This document shows positions 1 to 8,285 of a stretch of DNA of 64,000 nucleotides, piece by piece. Each line of letters starts with the position of its first letter. Positions within the stretch are counted from its first letter, which is position 1. The position numbers and the translations under genes are program-made. Source of the DNA: Candidatus Calescibacterium sp. (GTDB lineage: Bacteria; DRYD01); assembly GCA_025059235.1 (NCBI GenBank), contig JANXCV010000003.1, positions 62,001 through 126,000 of the forward strand. The letters run 5' to 3'. The notes beneath the pieces are model-generated. The model ran no database searches and was not told where the DNA came from. It saw only the letters and a program-made list of their open reading frames with translations.

Positions 1-1
1 A

Positions 2-1714
2 GATACAGTAAAAGAGGCAATATTGGAATGGAATAAAGCTTTCAATAGGATTGGTTATAATGATCCGATTGAGGTGAGGGTGCAACCTGACGACGCCGAC
101 TGGGAACCAGAAGACATAAGGTATCCAACTGTTAGATACCAGGATTCTAATGTGAATGTCTTTGCTATAGGTCCTTCGATAGCCTTACCTACCACCGGTG
201 AGATAGTAGATGCAGATATCGTTTTTTATGCTCCTATGCTAAGAATCATAAAATCTAGGTTTGACTATCAATATGATGTAGTAATACCTACTGCCATAAA
301 ATATCAGATTAACCCGCTATATAGATTTTGTTACCAGTTAAACGTTAACAAAGATAATTTGAATCTTTCAGAAGTGTACAGACAATTTTTGTACAGTTTG
401 GATAATGATTTTCCACATGATAGGGTTTGCACTTATGCTATGGAGAAGATGGAGCACGCTGTTCTCGGAGCTCTATCGATTATGCTATCTGATCCCAAAT
501 ACTACGAAATAAACAAGGAAAAATTTGCAAGAGACTATATAAAAGACATAGTGATCCATGAAATGGGACATATACTTGGTTTAAGACATAACTTTAAGGC
601 TTCTTCTTTTATATCAATAGAACAACTGCAAGACGAAGATTATACATCTAAACACGGTATATGTCACTCCTGTATGGATTACATACCTGTAAATATTCAC
701 TATAAGAACGGAAAACCGTATTTTACAAAGGACATATTTATGACTACAATAGGCCAATATGATTATTTGGCTATAGAGTATGGATATACCAAAGACGATA
801 AATCATTGAAGCAAATCGCCTCAAAGTGTTCGATCTATTACGGAACCGATGAGGATATCTTCGCTATGGATCCAAATATAAGAAGATTTGATCTATCCTC
901 TGAAGGATACTTATGGTATAACAACCTGGCTAATGTATACAAGTATATCATACAGAATGCTCCTTATAAACTTTCAAAAGCTGGAAATAATCCTAAACTG
1001 GTGTATTGGTCCACCAGTCGTGCATTAAATGCCTATATAGAATCTAAGTTGGAAAATCTAGCTTACTACCTCGGAGGTAAGCATATAGCAAGAGCTTTCT
1101 TCGGAGATACCGATAAACCATTAGTAAAAAACATAGACTCAAAATTCAGAGAATATGTCTCAAGCATAATTATAAATGATTTACTAAGTCATAAACCAAT
1201 TGTAGATAAGGATTCCTTGCATAATTCCATAATTTTTGGATCTTATAAGTGGGGAAATACTGGAACTTACACCAAGACCCTTTTGGATACAGCTTACTAT
1301 TATGAAAGAATCTATAGAATTCTGGGAATGTTGGTACTAATAACTCCTTTGGCAACCAAATATGAATATTACTTTGATGAAGATATTGTAAGAAAAAATC
1401 TAAGAAAACTGTATTTTTCCATGTTTGGGGATATAAAGTTTAACCAAAATATAAGTCAGATAAGGCAACAAACGATAGAAGATTTTATAATGATCTTAGT
1501 ATATATTAAAGGTGCTAGTAAACTAAACAGGGATTCCGATATATGGGCTCTAAACCTTTTATATTTGCCTGGAGTTAGAAATGAAGCCTACGATATACTG
1601 GAAAAAATAGAACAAAAGTTGGAGAGTATAAAAAATAGTCCATTATCCACTAAAGAAAACAAGATCTTTGCTAAAAGAATGCTTGATTTCATTGATTTCT
1701 ACCAAGAAGATTAG
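2..1714 (+). CDS. zinc-dependent metalloprotease, 3' part (cut by window edge)
   Basis: The frame is open from base 2. The residues ahead of the first possible start (TTG at 23) already continue the family pattern (…KEAILEWNKAF…), so the gene begins outside the window. A zincin signature, HEMGHILGLRHNF, lies near 556-595; it supplies two zinc histidines, the catalytic Glu and a third histidine. This extended HExxHxxGxxHNF form, together with the 'DDADWEPEDIRY' segment, matches the large bacterial DUF5117/DUF4953-type metalloproteases, which are usually secreted or periplasmic. The long C-terminal region after the active site is helical and normal for the family. The N-terminal domain and any signal peptide cannot be seen. 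The stop is 15 bases before atpA. Family assignment is firm; the substrate is unknown. Confidence 0.85.
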   Translation, partial: DTVKEAILEWNKAFNRIGYNDPIEVRVQPDDADWEPEDIRYPTVRYQDSNVNVFAIGPSIALPTTGEIVDADIVFYAPMLRIIKSRFDYQYDVVIPTAIKYQINPLYRFCYQLNVNKDNLNLSEVYRQFLYSLDNDFPHDRVCTYAMEKMEHAVLGALSIMLSDPKYYEINKEKFARDYIKDIVIHEMGHILGLRHNFKASSFISIEQLQDEDYTSKHGICHSCMDYIPVNIHYKNGKPYFTKDIFMTTIGQYDYLAIEYGYTKDDKSLKQIASKCSIYYGTDEDIFAMDPNIRRFDLSSEGYLWYNNLANVYKYIIQNAPYKLSKAGNNPKLVYWSTSRALNAYIESKLENLAYYLGGKHIARAFFGDTDKPLVKNIDSKFREYVSSIIINDLLSHKPIVDKDSLHNSIIFGSYKWGNTGTYTKTLLDTAYYYERIYRILGMLVLITPLATKYEYYFDEDIVRKNLRKLYFSMFGDIKFNQNISQIRQQTIEDFIMILVYIKGASKLNRDSDIWALNLLYLPGVRNEAYDILEKIEQKLESIKNSPLSTKENKIFAKRMLDFIDFYQED

Positions 1715-1729
1715 AAGGGAGGATATCTT

Positions 1730-3262
1730 ATGGCAGAGATAAGGATAGATGAGCTTTCAGAGGTTATAAAGAAGCAGATAGAATCTTTTCAGGGATTGAC
1801 TGTTGAACAACAGGACATAGGTACAGTACTTCAGGTCGGAGACAATGTAGTTTTAGCTTATGGGCTTAGAGGAGTTAAATATGGAGAGATAATAGATTTT
1901 GGAAACGATAGGTATGGTCTAGCTTTTGACCTTCAAGAGGAAAGCGTAGGTATACTCCTTTTAGGTAACTACAGTGACATATATGAAGGAGATATAGTAA
2001 AGAAAACCAATAGGGTTCTGGAAATACCGGTAGGAGAGTCATTGATAGGTAGAGTAGTTAATCCATTATCCTTACCTCTCGATGGCAAGGGAGAAATAAT
2101 ACCTTCTGGTTATAGACCATTAGAAGCTCTTGCCCCAGGAGTGGTCGATAGAAAACCAGTTGAAGAACCCTTATATACAGGAATAAAAGCAATTGACATG
2201 TTAATACCTATTGGTAAGGGACAGAGAGAATTAATAATTGGTGATAGACAAACAGGTAAATCATCAATACTTATCGACACGATAATAAATCAAAAAGGTA
2301 GAGATGTAATTTGTATTTATGTTTCTATTGGTCAGAAGGCTTCTTATGTGTCCTCGGTTATTCAGACATTGGAAAAGTATGGTGCTATGGATTATACTAT
2401 AGTTGTCTCGACTGTTTCCACTGATGTTCCTTCTCTTCTCTATTTGGCTCCCTATGCTGGTTGTGCTATGGGAGAATACTTTATGTATAAGGGTAAGCAT
2501 GTATTGGTTGTATACGATGATTTGACGAAACATGCTCATGCTTATAGAGAGATATCATTGCTTTTAAGGAGGCCACCTGGAAGGGAGGCATATCCTGGAG
2601 ACGTCTTTTACTTGCATTCAAGGTTGCTAGAAAGAGCGGCTAAGTTGAACGATAGTTTAGGAGGAGGAAGTCTTACAGCTCTACCAGTAATAGAAACCCA
2701 GCTTGGTGACGTGTCTGCTTATATTCCAACAAACGTGATATCGATTACCGACGGACAGATTTATCTTGATAGTAATTTATTCAACAAGGGATTTCGACCA
2801 GCAATCGATGTAGGTTTATCTGTTTCAAGGGTTGGTGGTGCAGCTCAAACAAAAGCCACCAAACAAGTAGCAGCACAGTTAAAACTGGATCTGGCAATGT
2901 TTAGAGAACTAGAATCATTCACAAAATTTGCTTCTGAACTTGATGAAGCTACAAGAAAACAAATAATAAGAGGACAGGTTCTTATGGAATTATTGAAACA
3001 AGATCTACATCAGGTCATGCCTATAGAAGAACAAATATTGTCAATATTTGTTGGTACTAAAGGCTTTCTTGATGACATACCTCTTGAAAAAATAAGAGAT
3101 TTTGAAGCTAAATGGTTAGAGTACTGCAGGGCAAACAAAAAGCATATAATACAGGAAATTCAACAGAAGCAAAAGCTTTCAGAGGAGAGTATAAAGGAAC
3201 TTGAGGAAAGTGCAGCAAAATTCAAACAAAACTACCTTATAGAACAAAAAATTAGACAATGA
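1730..3262 (+). CDS. atpA: F1F0 ATP synthase subunit alpha
   Basis: This 510-residue protein has the full length of bacterial alpha subunits. The N-terminus ([17 protein letters not shown]) is typical of alpha, followed by the beta-barrel domain ([18 protein letters not shown]). The P-loop reads GDRQTGKSS, with the Gln that marks the non-catalytic alpha chain. The segment '[22 protein letters not shown]' region and the '[14 protein letters not shown]' region are also present. It would form the alpha3beta3 head of the ATP synthase at the inner membrane. A strong GGGAGG ribosome-binding site precedes the ATG. The context is odd: no other ATP synthase gene is adjacent, and the flanking genes encode two peptidases. 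The stop overlaps the next start (ATGA), so the two are translationally coupled. Confidence 0.96.
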   Translation: MAEIRIDELSEVIKKQIESFQGLTVEQQDIGTVLQVGDNVVLAYGLRGVKYGEIIDFGNDRYGLAFDLQEESVGILLLGNYSDIYEGDIVKKTNRVLEIPVGESLIGRVVNPLSLPLDGKGEIIPSGYRPLEALAPGVVDRKPVEEPLYTGIKAIDMLIPIGKGQRELIIGDRQTGKSSILIDTIINQKGRDVICIYVSIGQKASYVSSVIQTLEKYGAMDYTIVVSTVSTDVPSLLYLAPYAGCAMGEYFMYKGKHVLVVYDDLTKHAHAYREISLLLRRPPGREAYPGDVFYLHSRLLERAAKLNDSLGGGSLTALPVIETQLGDVSAYIPTNVISITDGQIYLDSNLFNKGFRPAIDVGLSVSRVGGAAQTKATKQVAAQLKLDLAMFRELESFTKFASELDEATRKQIIRGQVLMELLKQDLHQVMPIEEQILSIFVGTKGFLDDIPLEKIRDFEAKWLEYCRANKKHIIQEIQQKQKLSEESIKELEESAAKFKQNYLIEQKIRQ

Positions 3263-4449
3263 TCAGGGGATCAAGGCTGGCATTCCTCTTCTTAATTACA
3301 ATTCTATCCATTACATCTGCCGGTAAATTATACAAAATCCCAAGTATAGATGATATAGAAGCATATTATTTAAATAACCATGCCGATTCAAATTGTTTAA
3401 TAGTTTGTTCTATCCATGGTAATGAACCAGTCGGTTATCAGCTTATGAATAAACTTTTGTTTTATCACACTGGTAATTATTTTCCTCAAGATTTTAATTA
3501 CTGTATAGTTCTACAACCAAGTAGGTATAGAATATTGAACAATAGGAGAAATAATTTTGAAGGATTAGATCCTAACAGAACTTTTATAAATTTGTTCTCA
3601 AATAGTTCTTTTTTCATAGTTTCAGTTATCAAGAAGTATAAACCTATATTTATTATCGATATTCATCAAGCAAGAAGGGAAAATGTAGATTTTATGTATG
3701 GTTTTGGAAACTACTGTAAAATAATAAACAATCTTTACAAAGTCGATGAACTTTATGGTTTATCCAGGACTAGTATATATAACTCCACTTTTTACTCTTT
3801 GAAGAAGTTACAGGAAGATTTGGAGATAGGTAGTTTGCAAGTTTTTAAGTCTAACGGCATAAGGGTTTCTAGGTATGTTCCATTAGGTAAAGAGGAACCT
3901 TATTACGCAGTTTCTGTCTTAAGAAATTTTGGAGCTTCGTTAGGTATTTTCTCGGTATTGTTTGAGCTTCCTTATAGTGAAAACAACATTCATACTTTGG
4001 AAAAAGTTCTAAAGAACTATTTAGAATGGCTATCTAAAAATAAACAGAAGTTAGCAGAATATAATTATTCTGCTAAAAAATTGGAAAAAGAATACTTTTT
4101 ATCCAGAATATATATAATTCCTTTACATTATGAAGGAGTAGATAAGCTGCTTAAATTTCTTGACGTTTTCGATATTAATTACTATCTATCTACTGAAATC
4201 CAAGCAAAAGCTTGGGGATTTGATATAACTACCATAAATCTTAAAGATAAGGACGAATTCAAGAATTTTATTTATTTAGATATAGGTGTAAAACCTAAAA
4301 AGTACGATATTCAAGCAAGATTTTATATTGTGGAAGCTAATACTTTGAGTAGCTTCATTTTAAATCCAATCTATGGTGAAAGTATATGGAATTTTGCCGT
4401 ATTTCAATATAGTAAGAATTACCTGCCGGTATATATAAAGTATGAATGA
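3259..4449 (+). CDS. AstE/AspA-like zinc carboxypeptidase (M14 superfamily), exported
   Basis: The 396-residue protein starts with a signal-like stretch ([16 protein letters not shown]) and then a Zn-peptidase core. Visible motifs are [12 protein letters not shown] (zinc His and Glu), DPNRTF (the conserved Asn-Arg of this fold) and IIDIHQARR (third zinc ligand). These match the succinylglutamate desuccinylase/aspartoacylase branch of the M14 carboxypeptidases. With a leader peptide it probably acts outside the cytoplasm on a peptide or N-acyl amino acid; the substrate cannot be read from sequence. It overlaps atpA by four bases (ATGA), which suggests one transcript. The fold is fairly sure, the reaction not. 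Confidence 0.7.
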   Translation: MIRGSRLAFLFLITILSITSAGKLYKIPSIDDIEAYYLNNHADSNCLIVCSIHGNEPVGYQLMNKLLFYHTGNYFPQDFNYCIVLQPSRYRILNNRRNNFEGLDPNRTFINLFSNSSFFIVSVIKKYKPIFIIDIHQARRENVDFMYGFGNYCKIINNLYKVDELYGLSRTSIYNSTFYSLKKLQEDLEIGSLQVFKSNGIRVSRYVPLGKEEPYYAVSVLRNFGASLGIFSVLFELPYSENNIHTLEKVLKNYLEWLSKNKQKLAEYNYSAKKLEKEYFLSRIYIIPLHYEGVDKLLKFLDVFDINYYLSTEIQAKAWGFDITTINLKDKDEFKNFIYLDIGVKPKKYDIQARFYIVEANTLSSFILNPIYGESIWNFAVFQYSKNYLPVYIKYE

Positions 4450-4606
4450 TAACATTAGATATAGGGTAAGCTGTTTGAGGAATGAAATCAAAATCAGCCC
4501 TATAGAGCACATTTCATTAGGTATTAGGAATTTCTATAGATTAGTTTATTACGGATTAAGGGTTTTGGTTAAGTTATTTTGGTTAAGGTTAAAGGGGATG
4601 TTATAG
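4442..4606 (+). CDS. possible 54-residue basic, membrane-associated peptide
   Basis: An ATG within the end of the upstream peptidase gene (8-base overlap, ATGAATGA) opens a frame that runs to TAG at 4604. The peptide begins [15 protein letters not shown] and ends with a basic amphipathic or hydrophobic tail (YRLVYYGLRVLVKLFWLRLK). The junction is of the same kind used by real genes nearby, and the frame fills most of an otherwise empty 212-base gap. Against it, the length is short, I see no homologue, and the 11-base repeat at 4563-4587 has a 14-base spacing that does not respect the codon phase. Confidence 0.35.
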   Translation: MNDNIRYRVSCLRNEIKISPIEHISLGIRNFYRLVYYGLRVLVKLFWLRLKGML

Positions 4607-4628
4607 TCCGCCTGGCCTTAGGGGCGGA
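4607..4628 (+). other. GC-rich hairpin upstream of the branching-enzyme gene
   Basis: TCCGCC at 4607-4612 pairs with GGCGGA at 4623-4628 around a 10-base loop. This is unusually GC-rich for this sequence. It directly follows the stop of the small frame and ends 33 bases before the GH57 start. No T-run follows, so a standard intrinsic terminator is unlikely. It may be a processing or leader structure. Confidence 0.4.
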
Positions 4629-4661
4629 ATACAAATACATGGCTATAAAGGAGAGAGAGTT

Positions 4662-6311
4662 ATGCGAAATATCGATAAAAAAGGGATAATCTTATTTGTA
4701 TTACATTCACATCTACCCTTGCTATATTATCCTGAGTACCGTGAGTCTCTGGAAGAAAGATGGTTATACGAAGCTGTAAGAGAATCATATATTCCTCTAC
4801 TTTTAGTCTTTGAAGAAATATATACAAAATATCGATATGTTGGGATAACTATTTCTTTTTCTGGTTCTCTTCTAACCATGCTAACCAATGACTTTTTTAA
4901 AGAAAGAATTCATAGACATTTGAAAAAAACTGTTGAATTGGGAGAAAAGGAAATACAGAGAACTAAAAATACTTTGTTCTATAAGAATGCAGAATTTCTG
5001 TATAATAGGTTCTCTACCATTCTAAAAAAATTTGAAGATTTGAACGGAGATATTTTAAAAGCATACAGGGATTTAGCACAAAAAGGAGCAATACAAATAA
5101 TAACGAGTAATCTTACACACTGTATATCTCCGTTTTATTTCGTGGACCAAGCAAGTTTAAAATTATTGGAAGTTCAATTTTATAAGGCAGTAAGTAATTT
5201 TGTAGATTATTTTGGTTTTCAACCCGAAGGTATTTGGCTGCCTGAATGTGCATACCTACCTCAACTTGACAAGATACTGAAAAAATACAATATAAAGTAT
5301 ACTTTCCTGGAAGGTCATGGGATAATATTTAGTAGAGATGTCTGTAAATATGGAACATTTATGCCATACATTACAAGAGATGGTTTGATAGTATTTGGTA
5401 GAGATTTTGAATCATCCAAACAGGTATGGTCTGCTAAGGAAGGTTATCCCGGAGATTTCTGGTATAGAGAGTTCTACAAAGATATCGGATATGATTTAGA
5501 CTATGAATACATCAAAGAATATATCCATGAAAGTGGTGTAAGGGTTGATACAGGTTATAAATATTATAGAATAACCGGAGTGGATGTACCACTTTCTTCG
5601 AAGGAAATATATGATCCTGATTTTGCTATGAAAAAATCCTTTGAACACGCGGCTAATTTTATATTCAACAGGGAAAGGCAATCAGAATATTGGCATGATA
5701 ACCTAAAGACTGGATTACCGCTCAGTATAGTAGCGATGTATGATACTGAGCTTTTTGGACATTGGTGGTTCGAAGGCCCAACATTTCTAAAGAATATCTT
5801 GCAACTACTACAAGAAGAGCCGAGATACCTTGTTGGTGTTCTAACCGTCTCAGATTACTTAAAAATATTGGAAAACAATAACTTTAAGTTTGAGGTAATA
5901 GAGCCTAATAGTAGCACTTGGGGGTGGAAAGGATACTTCGAATATTGGCTAAACGGCTCCGTAGACTATATGTATAGACACATACACGTAAATACAAGAT
6001 CATTTTTTGATATGATCTATAGAAAGAGAGAGCAAATAGAGAATAATGAGAAGTATAGAAATATAGTTGAAATAGGTATAACTGAACTTTTGCAAGCTCA
6101 GTGTAGTGATTGGCCATTCATAGTCTTTACAGGGCAAGTCTCTCAATACGGACATACGAGATTTAAAGAGCATATACTAAACATTATGAAAATAAATAGA
6201 GCTCTGGCAAACGATCAAGAAATCAATATTCAAGAAATCAAAAAAAGTTACGATATATCTAAAATGTACAAAATAGAATATAGCAAACTTGCAAATATAA
6301 TATATGAATAG
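4662..6311 (+). CDS. GH57 1,4-alpha-glucan branching enzyme
   Basis: The 549-residue protein is a glycoside hydrolase family 57 enzyme of the branching-enzyme (DUF1957) subgroup. It starts with the family's first motif, HSHLPLLYYPE. GIWLPECAY carries the Glu nucleophile, AMYDTELFGHWWFEGP carries the acid/base Asp, and SSTWGWKGYFEYWLNG matches the last conserved block. Its role is to add alpha-1,6 branches to glycogen-like polymer in the cytoplasm. The length matches known family members (about 520-560). A GAGAGAG ribosome-binding site precedes the ATG. The stop overlaps the next gene by 8 bases (ATGAATAG). No other glycogen gene is visible here. Confidence 0.87.
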   Translation: MRNIDKKGIILFVLHSHLPLLYYPEYRESLEERWLYEAVRESYIPLLLVFEEIYTKYRYVGITISFSGSLLTMLTNDFFKERIHRHLKKTVELGEKEIQRTKNTLFYKNAEFLYNRFSTILKKFEDLNGDILKAYRDLAQKGAIQIITSNLTHCISPFYFVDQASLKLLEVQFYKAVSNFVDYFGFQPEGIWLPECAYLPQLDKILKKYNIKYTFLEGHGIIFSRDVCKYGTFMPYITRDGLIVFGRDFESSKQVWSAKEGYPGDFWYREFYKDIGYDLDYEYIKEYIHESGVRVDTGYKYYRITGVDVPLSSKEIYDPDFAMKKSFEHAANFIFNRERQSEYWHDNLKTGLPLSIVAMYDTELFGHWWFEGPTFLKNILQLLQEEPRYLVGVLTVSDYLKILENNNFKFEVIEPNSSTWGWKGYFEYWLNGSVDYMYRHIHVNTRSFFDMIYRKREQIENNEKYRNIVEIGITELLQAQCSDWPFIVFTGQVSQYGHTRFKEHILNIMKINRALANDQEINIQEIKKSYDISKMYKIEYSKLANIIYE

Positions 6312-7458
6312 AGATAAGATCGAAAATATTGTTAATTCGATTATTTTTACCATTGAGAAATTTTTACTATTTAGCCCAAGAACTGATAAGTTTGTTGAAG
6401 TATACCTCAATTTTCTGTTTTATCTAATAAGAAGGTATAGGTTATTTACCAAGATGGATATTTATCTGAACTTTATTATGCAGACAAATAGGTATAGTAA
6501 AAATCAAGTAAAGAGACTTATAAGATGGATCTTAAATATGGTTATTCCAGACATTGACGATGATTACTACAGATCTCGAATCTACTACTGTATAGCTAAA
6601 TCTTTTTTGAGTCTTAAACAGTATAATAAAGCTCAAAATTTTGCCATAAAAGCAATGAAATATTTTCAGAATGTTTTTGAATCAAACAATTTCATACATT
6701 TACTATATTATTTCGAGTTGAGTTTATTGATAGCAAAACTAGCCTTTTATCGAAGAAAATATATTTTAGCCTATAATTTCATCCAATATCTATTAGGAAA
6801 GATCGCAGATACAAAAACCGAATTCCTCCTTGAAAGAAATATGATTTATCTTTTCTTAGAATCTTCTCTCTGGTTAATTTTATCTCACATCTATGTCAAT
6901 AAGGATAAGTGGGATTATAAAAGCATAAAAGAAGTTATAGATCACTTCACCGAAATGGTATCAACATACAGAAATTATATAGACATAACTAAAATAAAAG
7001 AAAGTGTATCTTCTATACTGCTTAAAAATATAAAGAGGTTAATTAATAAAAATCAACCTAAAGTTAGCAGGAGAAGAAAAAAAGACTATAATCTTTTAAT
7101 TTCAATAGTATCTGAATTATACTCACGGATGGATAATATACCCAATACAGGCAAACTATTGCTATCTCTTTATAGAGATTATGTGATTAAATATATGTGT
7201 TTATATCCTGACAATTACAAGGCTGCAAGCAGATTGATTATGAGATCAATATACTTAAACCATTACTATATCAATTCTTATAATCTGTTTGCTCTATCTA
7301 AATTTCTCCTTTTTAAGATTATGAATATTCAAAAGATATATACCGACTTAGGAGAATACATGAGTAAGGTTGATATTCAAGAATATATTCTCAGTAGTGA
7401 TGAACTATCGGAGGAAGTAAAAAAGGATATAGCCAATACAAAAATTGTGCATATATGA
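6304..7458 (+). CDS. unknown alpha-helical (TPR-like) protein
   Basis: I do not recognise this 384-residue protein. It is Lys-, Ile-, Tyr- and Leu-rich and looks wholly helical. Pairs of helices such as YYCIAKSFLSLKQYNKAQNF resemble TPR repeats around residues 95-190. There is no signal peptide and no clear membrane segment. It is wedged by overlaps between the branching enzyme (8 bases) and the ureohydrolase (4 bases), so it is almost certainly translated. It could be a scaffold partner for the TPR/HD-GYP protein two genes on, but that is inference. Confidence 0.7.
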   Translation: MNRDKIENIVNSIIFTIEKFLLFSPRTDKFVEVYLNFLFYLIRRYRLFTKMDIYLNFIMQTNRYSKNQVKRLIRWILNMVIPDIDDDYYRSRIYYCIAKSFLSLKQYNKAQNFAIKAMKYFQNVFESNNFIHLLYYFELSLLIAKLAFYRRKYILAYNFIQYLLGKIADTKTEFLLERNMIYLFLESSLWLILSHIYVNKDKWDYKSIKEVIDHFTEMVSTYRNYIDITKIKESVSSILLKNIKRLINKNQPKVSRRRKKDYNLLISIVSELYSRMDNIPNTGKLLLSLYRDYVIKYMCLYPDNYKAASRLIMRSIYLNHYYINSYNLFALSKFLLFKIMNIQKIYTDLGEYMSKVDIQEYILSSDELSEEVKKDIANTKIVHI

Positions 7459-8285
7459 GATTATTTCCATTTGTTAGAAGGTATACCTCTATTGATCAAT
7501 CAAAGTATCTTATAGTCTCTATCCCTTACGAAGGTTATGTTAACACGAGAATAGGTTCGTTTTATGCACCAAAGTTTATAAGAGAATACTCCGAGTGTAT
7601 TGAATCATATAGCAATTATTTCAATAAATCGCTCGAAGATATAACCTATTTCGATTTAGGTAGCATAGTGGTTAATTTATATTACGATAATGACAATACG
7701 ATATTGGAGATATACAAGTCTATAAGGAATATTGTGATGAACAAGGATAAGAGGTATATCTTCATTGGTGGTGATCATAGTATTACGATACCTTGTTTTT
7801 GGGCTATAAAGAGTGTATACAAAGAAGTCATATATATTCATTTGGATGCTCATGCAGATTGTCACAACATATACCATAATCAAAAATATTCTCATGCGAG
7901 TGTTTTGAGAAGGATTTCAGAAGAAAGTCTAAGTATTTCGATAGGAGTAAGAACACTAGATGAATCTGAGAGAGGCTATTTTTTCTCCAACGTTATTAAC
8001 ATAGATCTGAATAATATAGATTCTCTTAAGGATTATGTTAGAGGGTATATTTACTTATCTGTGGATGTTGATTTTTTTGATCCTTCATTGTCTCCTGCTG
8101 TTTCGAATCCTATTTCTGATGGTGCAAGATTCGAGCATTATTTAAAAATACTAGAAATACTATCTTCCGAGAAGGTAGTAGGATTTGATGTGGTTGAGGT
8201 CAACCCCCTCATAGATTTCCCATCTTATAAGACCTGTATATTGGCTTCTGAATTGATAAAGGAATTCATCCTTTCTTGTAAATGA
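7455..8285 (+). CDS. arginase/agmatinase-family ureohydrolase
   Basis: All binuclear manganese-site motifs of the ureohydrolase fold are present: GGDHSIT (His), HLDAHADCH (Asp, His, Asp) and SVDVDFFDPSLSPA (two Asp). At 276 residues it is slightly shorter than typical agmatinases (about 290-305). The family hydrolyses agmatine, arginine, guanidinobutyrate or formimidoylglutamate; the sequence alone does not decide which. A glutamate formimidoyltransferase gene lies at 25.3 kb in the same window, so formimidoylglutamate metabolism is a possibility, but agmatinase (speB-like) is the default reading. It overlaps both neighbours by four bases. Confidence 0.82.
   Translation: MRLFPFVRRYTSIDQSKYLIVSIPYEGYVNTRIGSFYAPKFIREYSECIESYSNYFNKSLEDITYFDLGSIVVNLYYDNDNTILEIYKSIRNIVMNKDKRYIFIGGDHSITIPCFWAIKSVYKEVIYIHLDAHADCHNIYHNQKYSHASVLRRISEESLSISIGVRTLDESERGYFFSNVINIDLNNIDSLKDYVRGYIYLSVDVDFFDPSLSPAVSNPISDGARFEHYLKILEILSSEKVVGFDVVEVNPLIDFPSYKTCILASELIKEFILSCK

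Noticed and set aside
4607..4628. GC-rich hairpin as an intrinsic terminator
   Set aside because: It is followed by AATACAAATAC rather than a T-tract; kept only as a hairpin.
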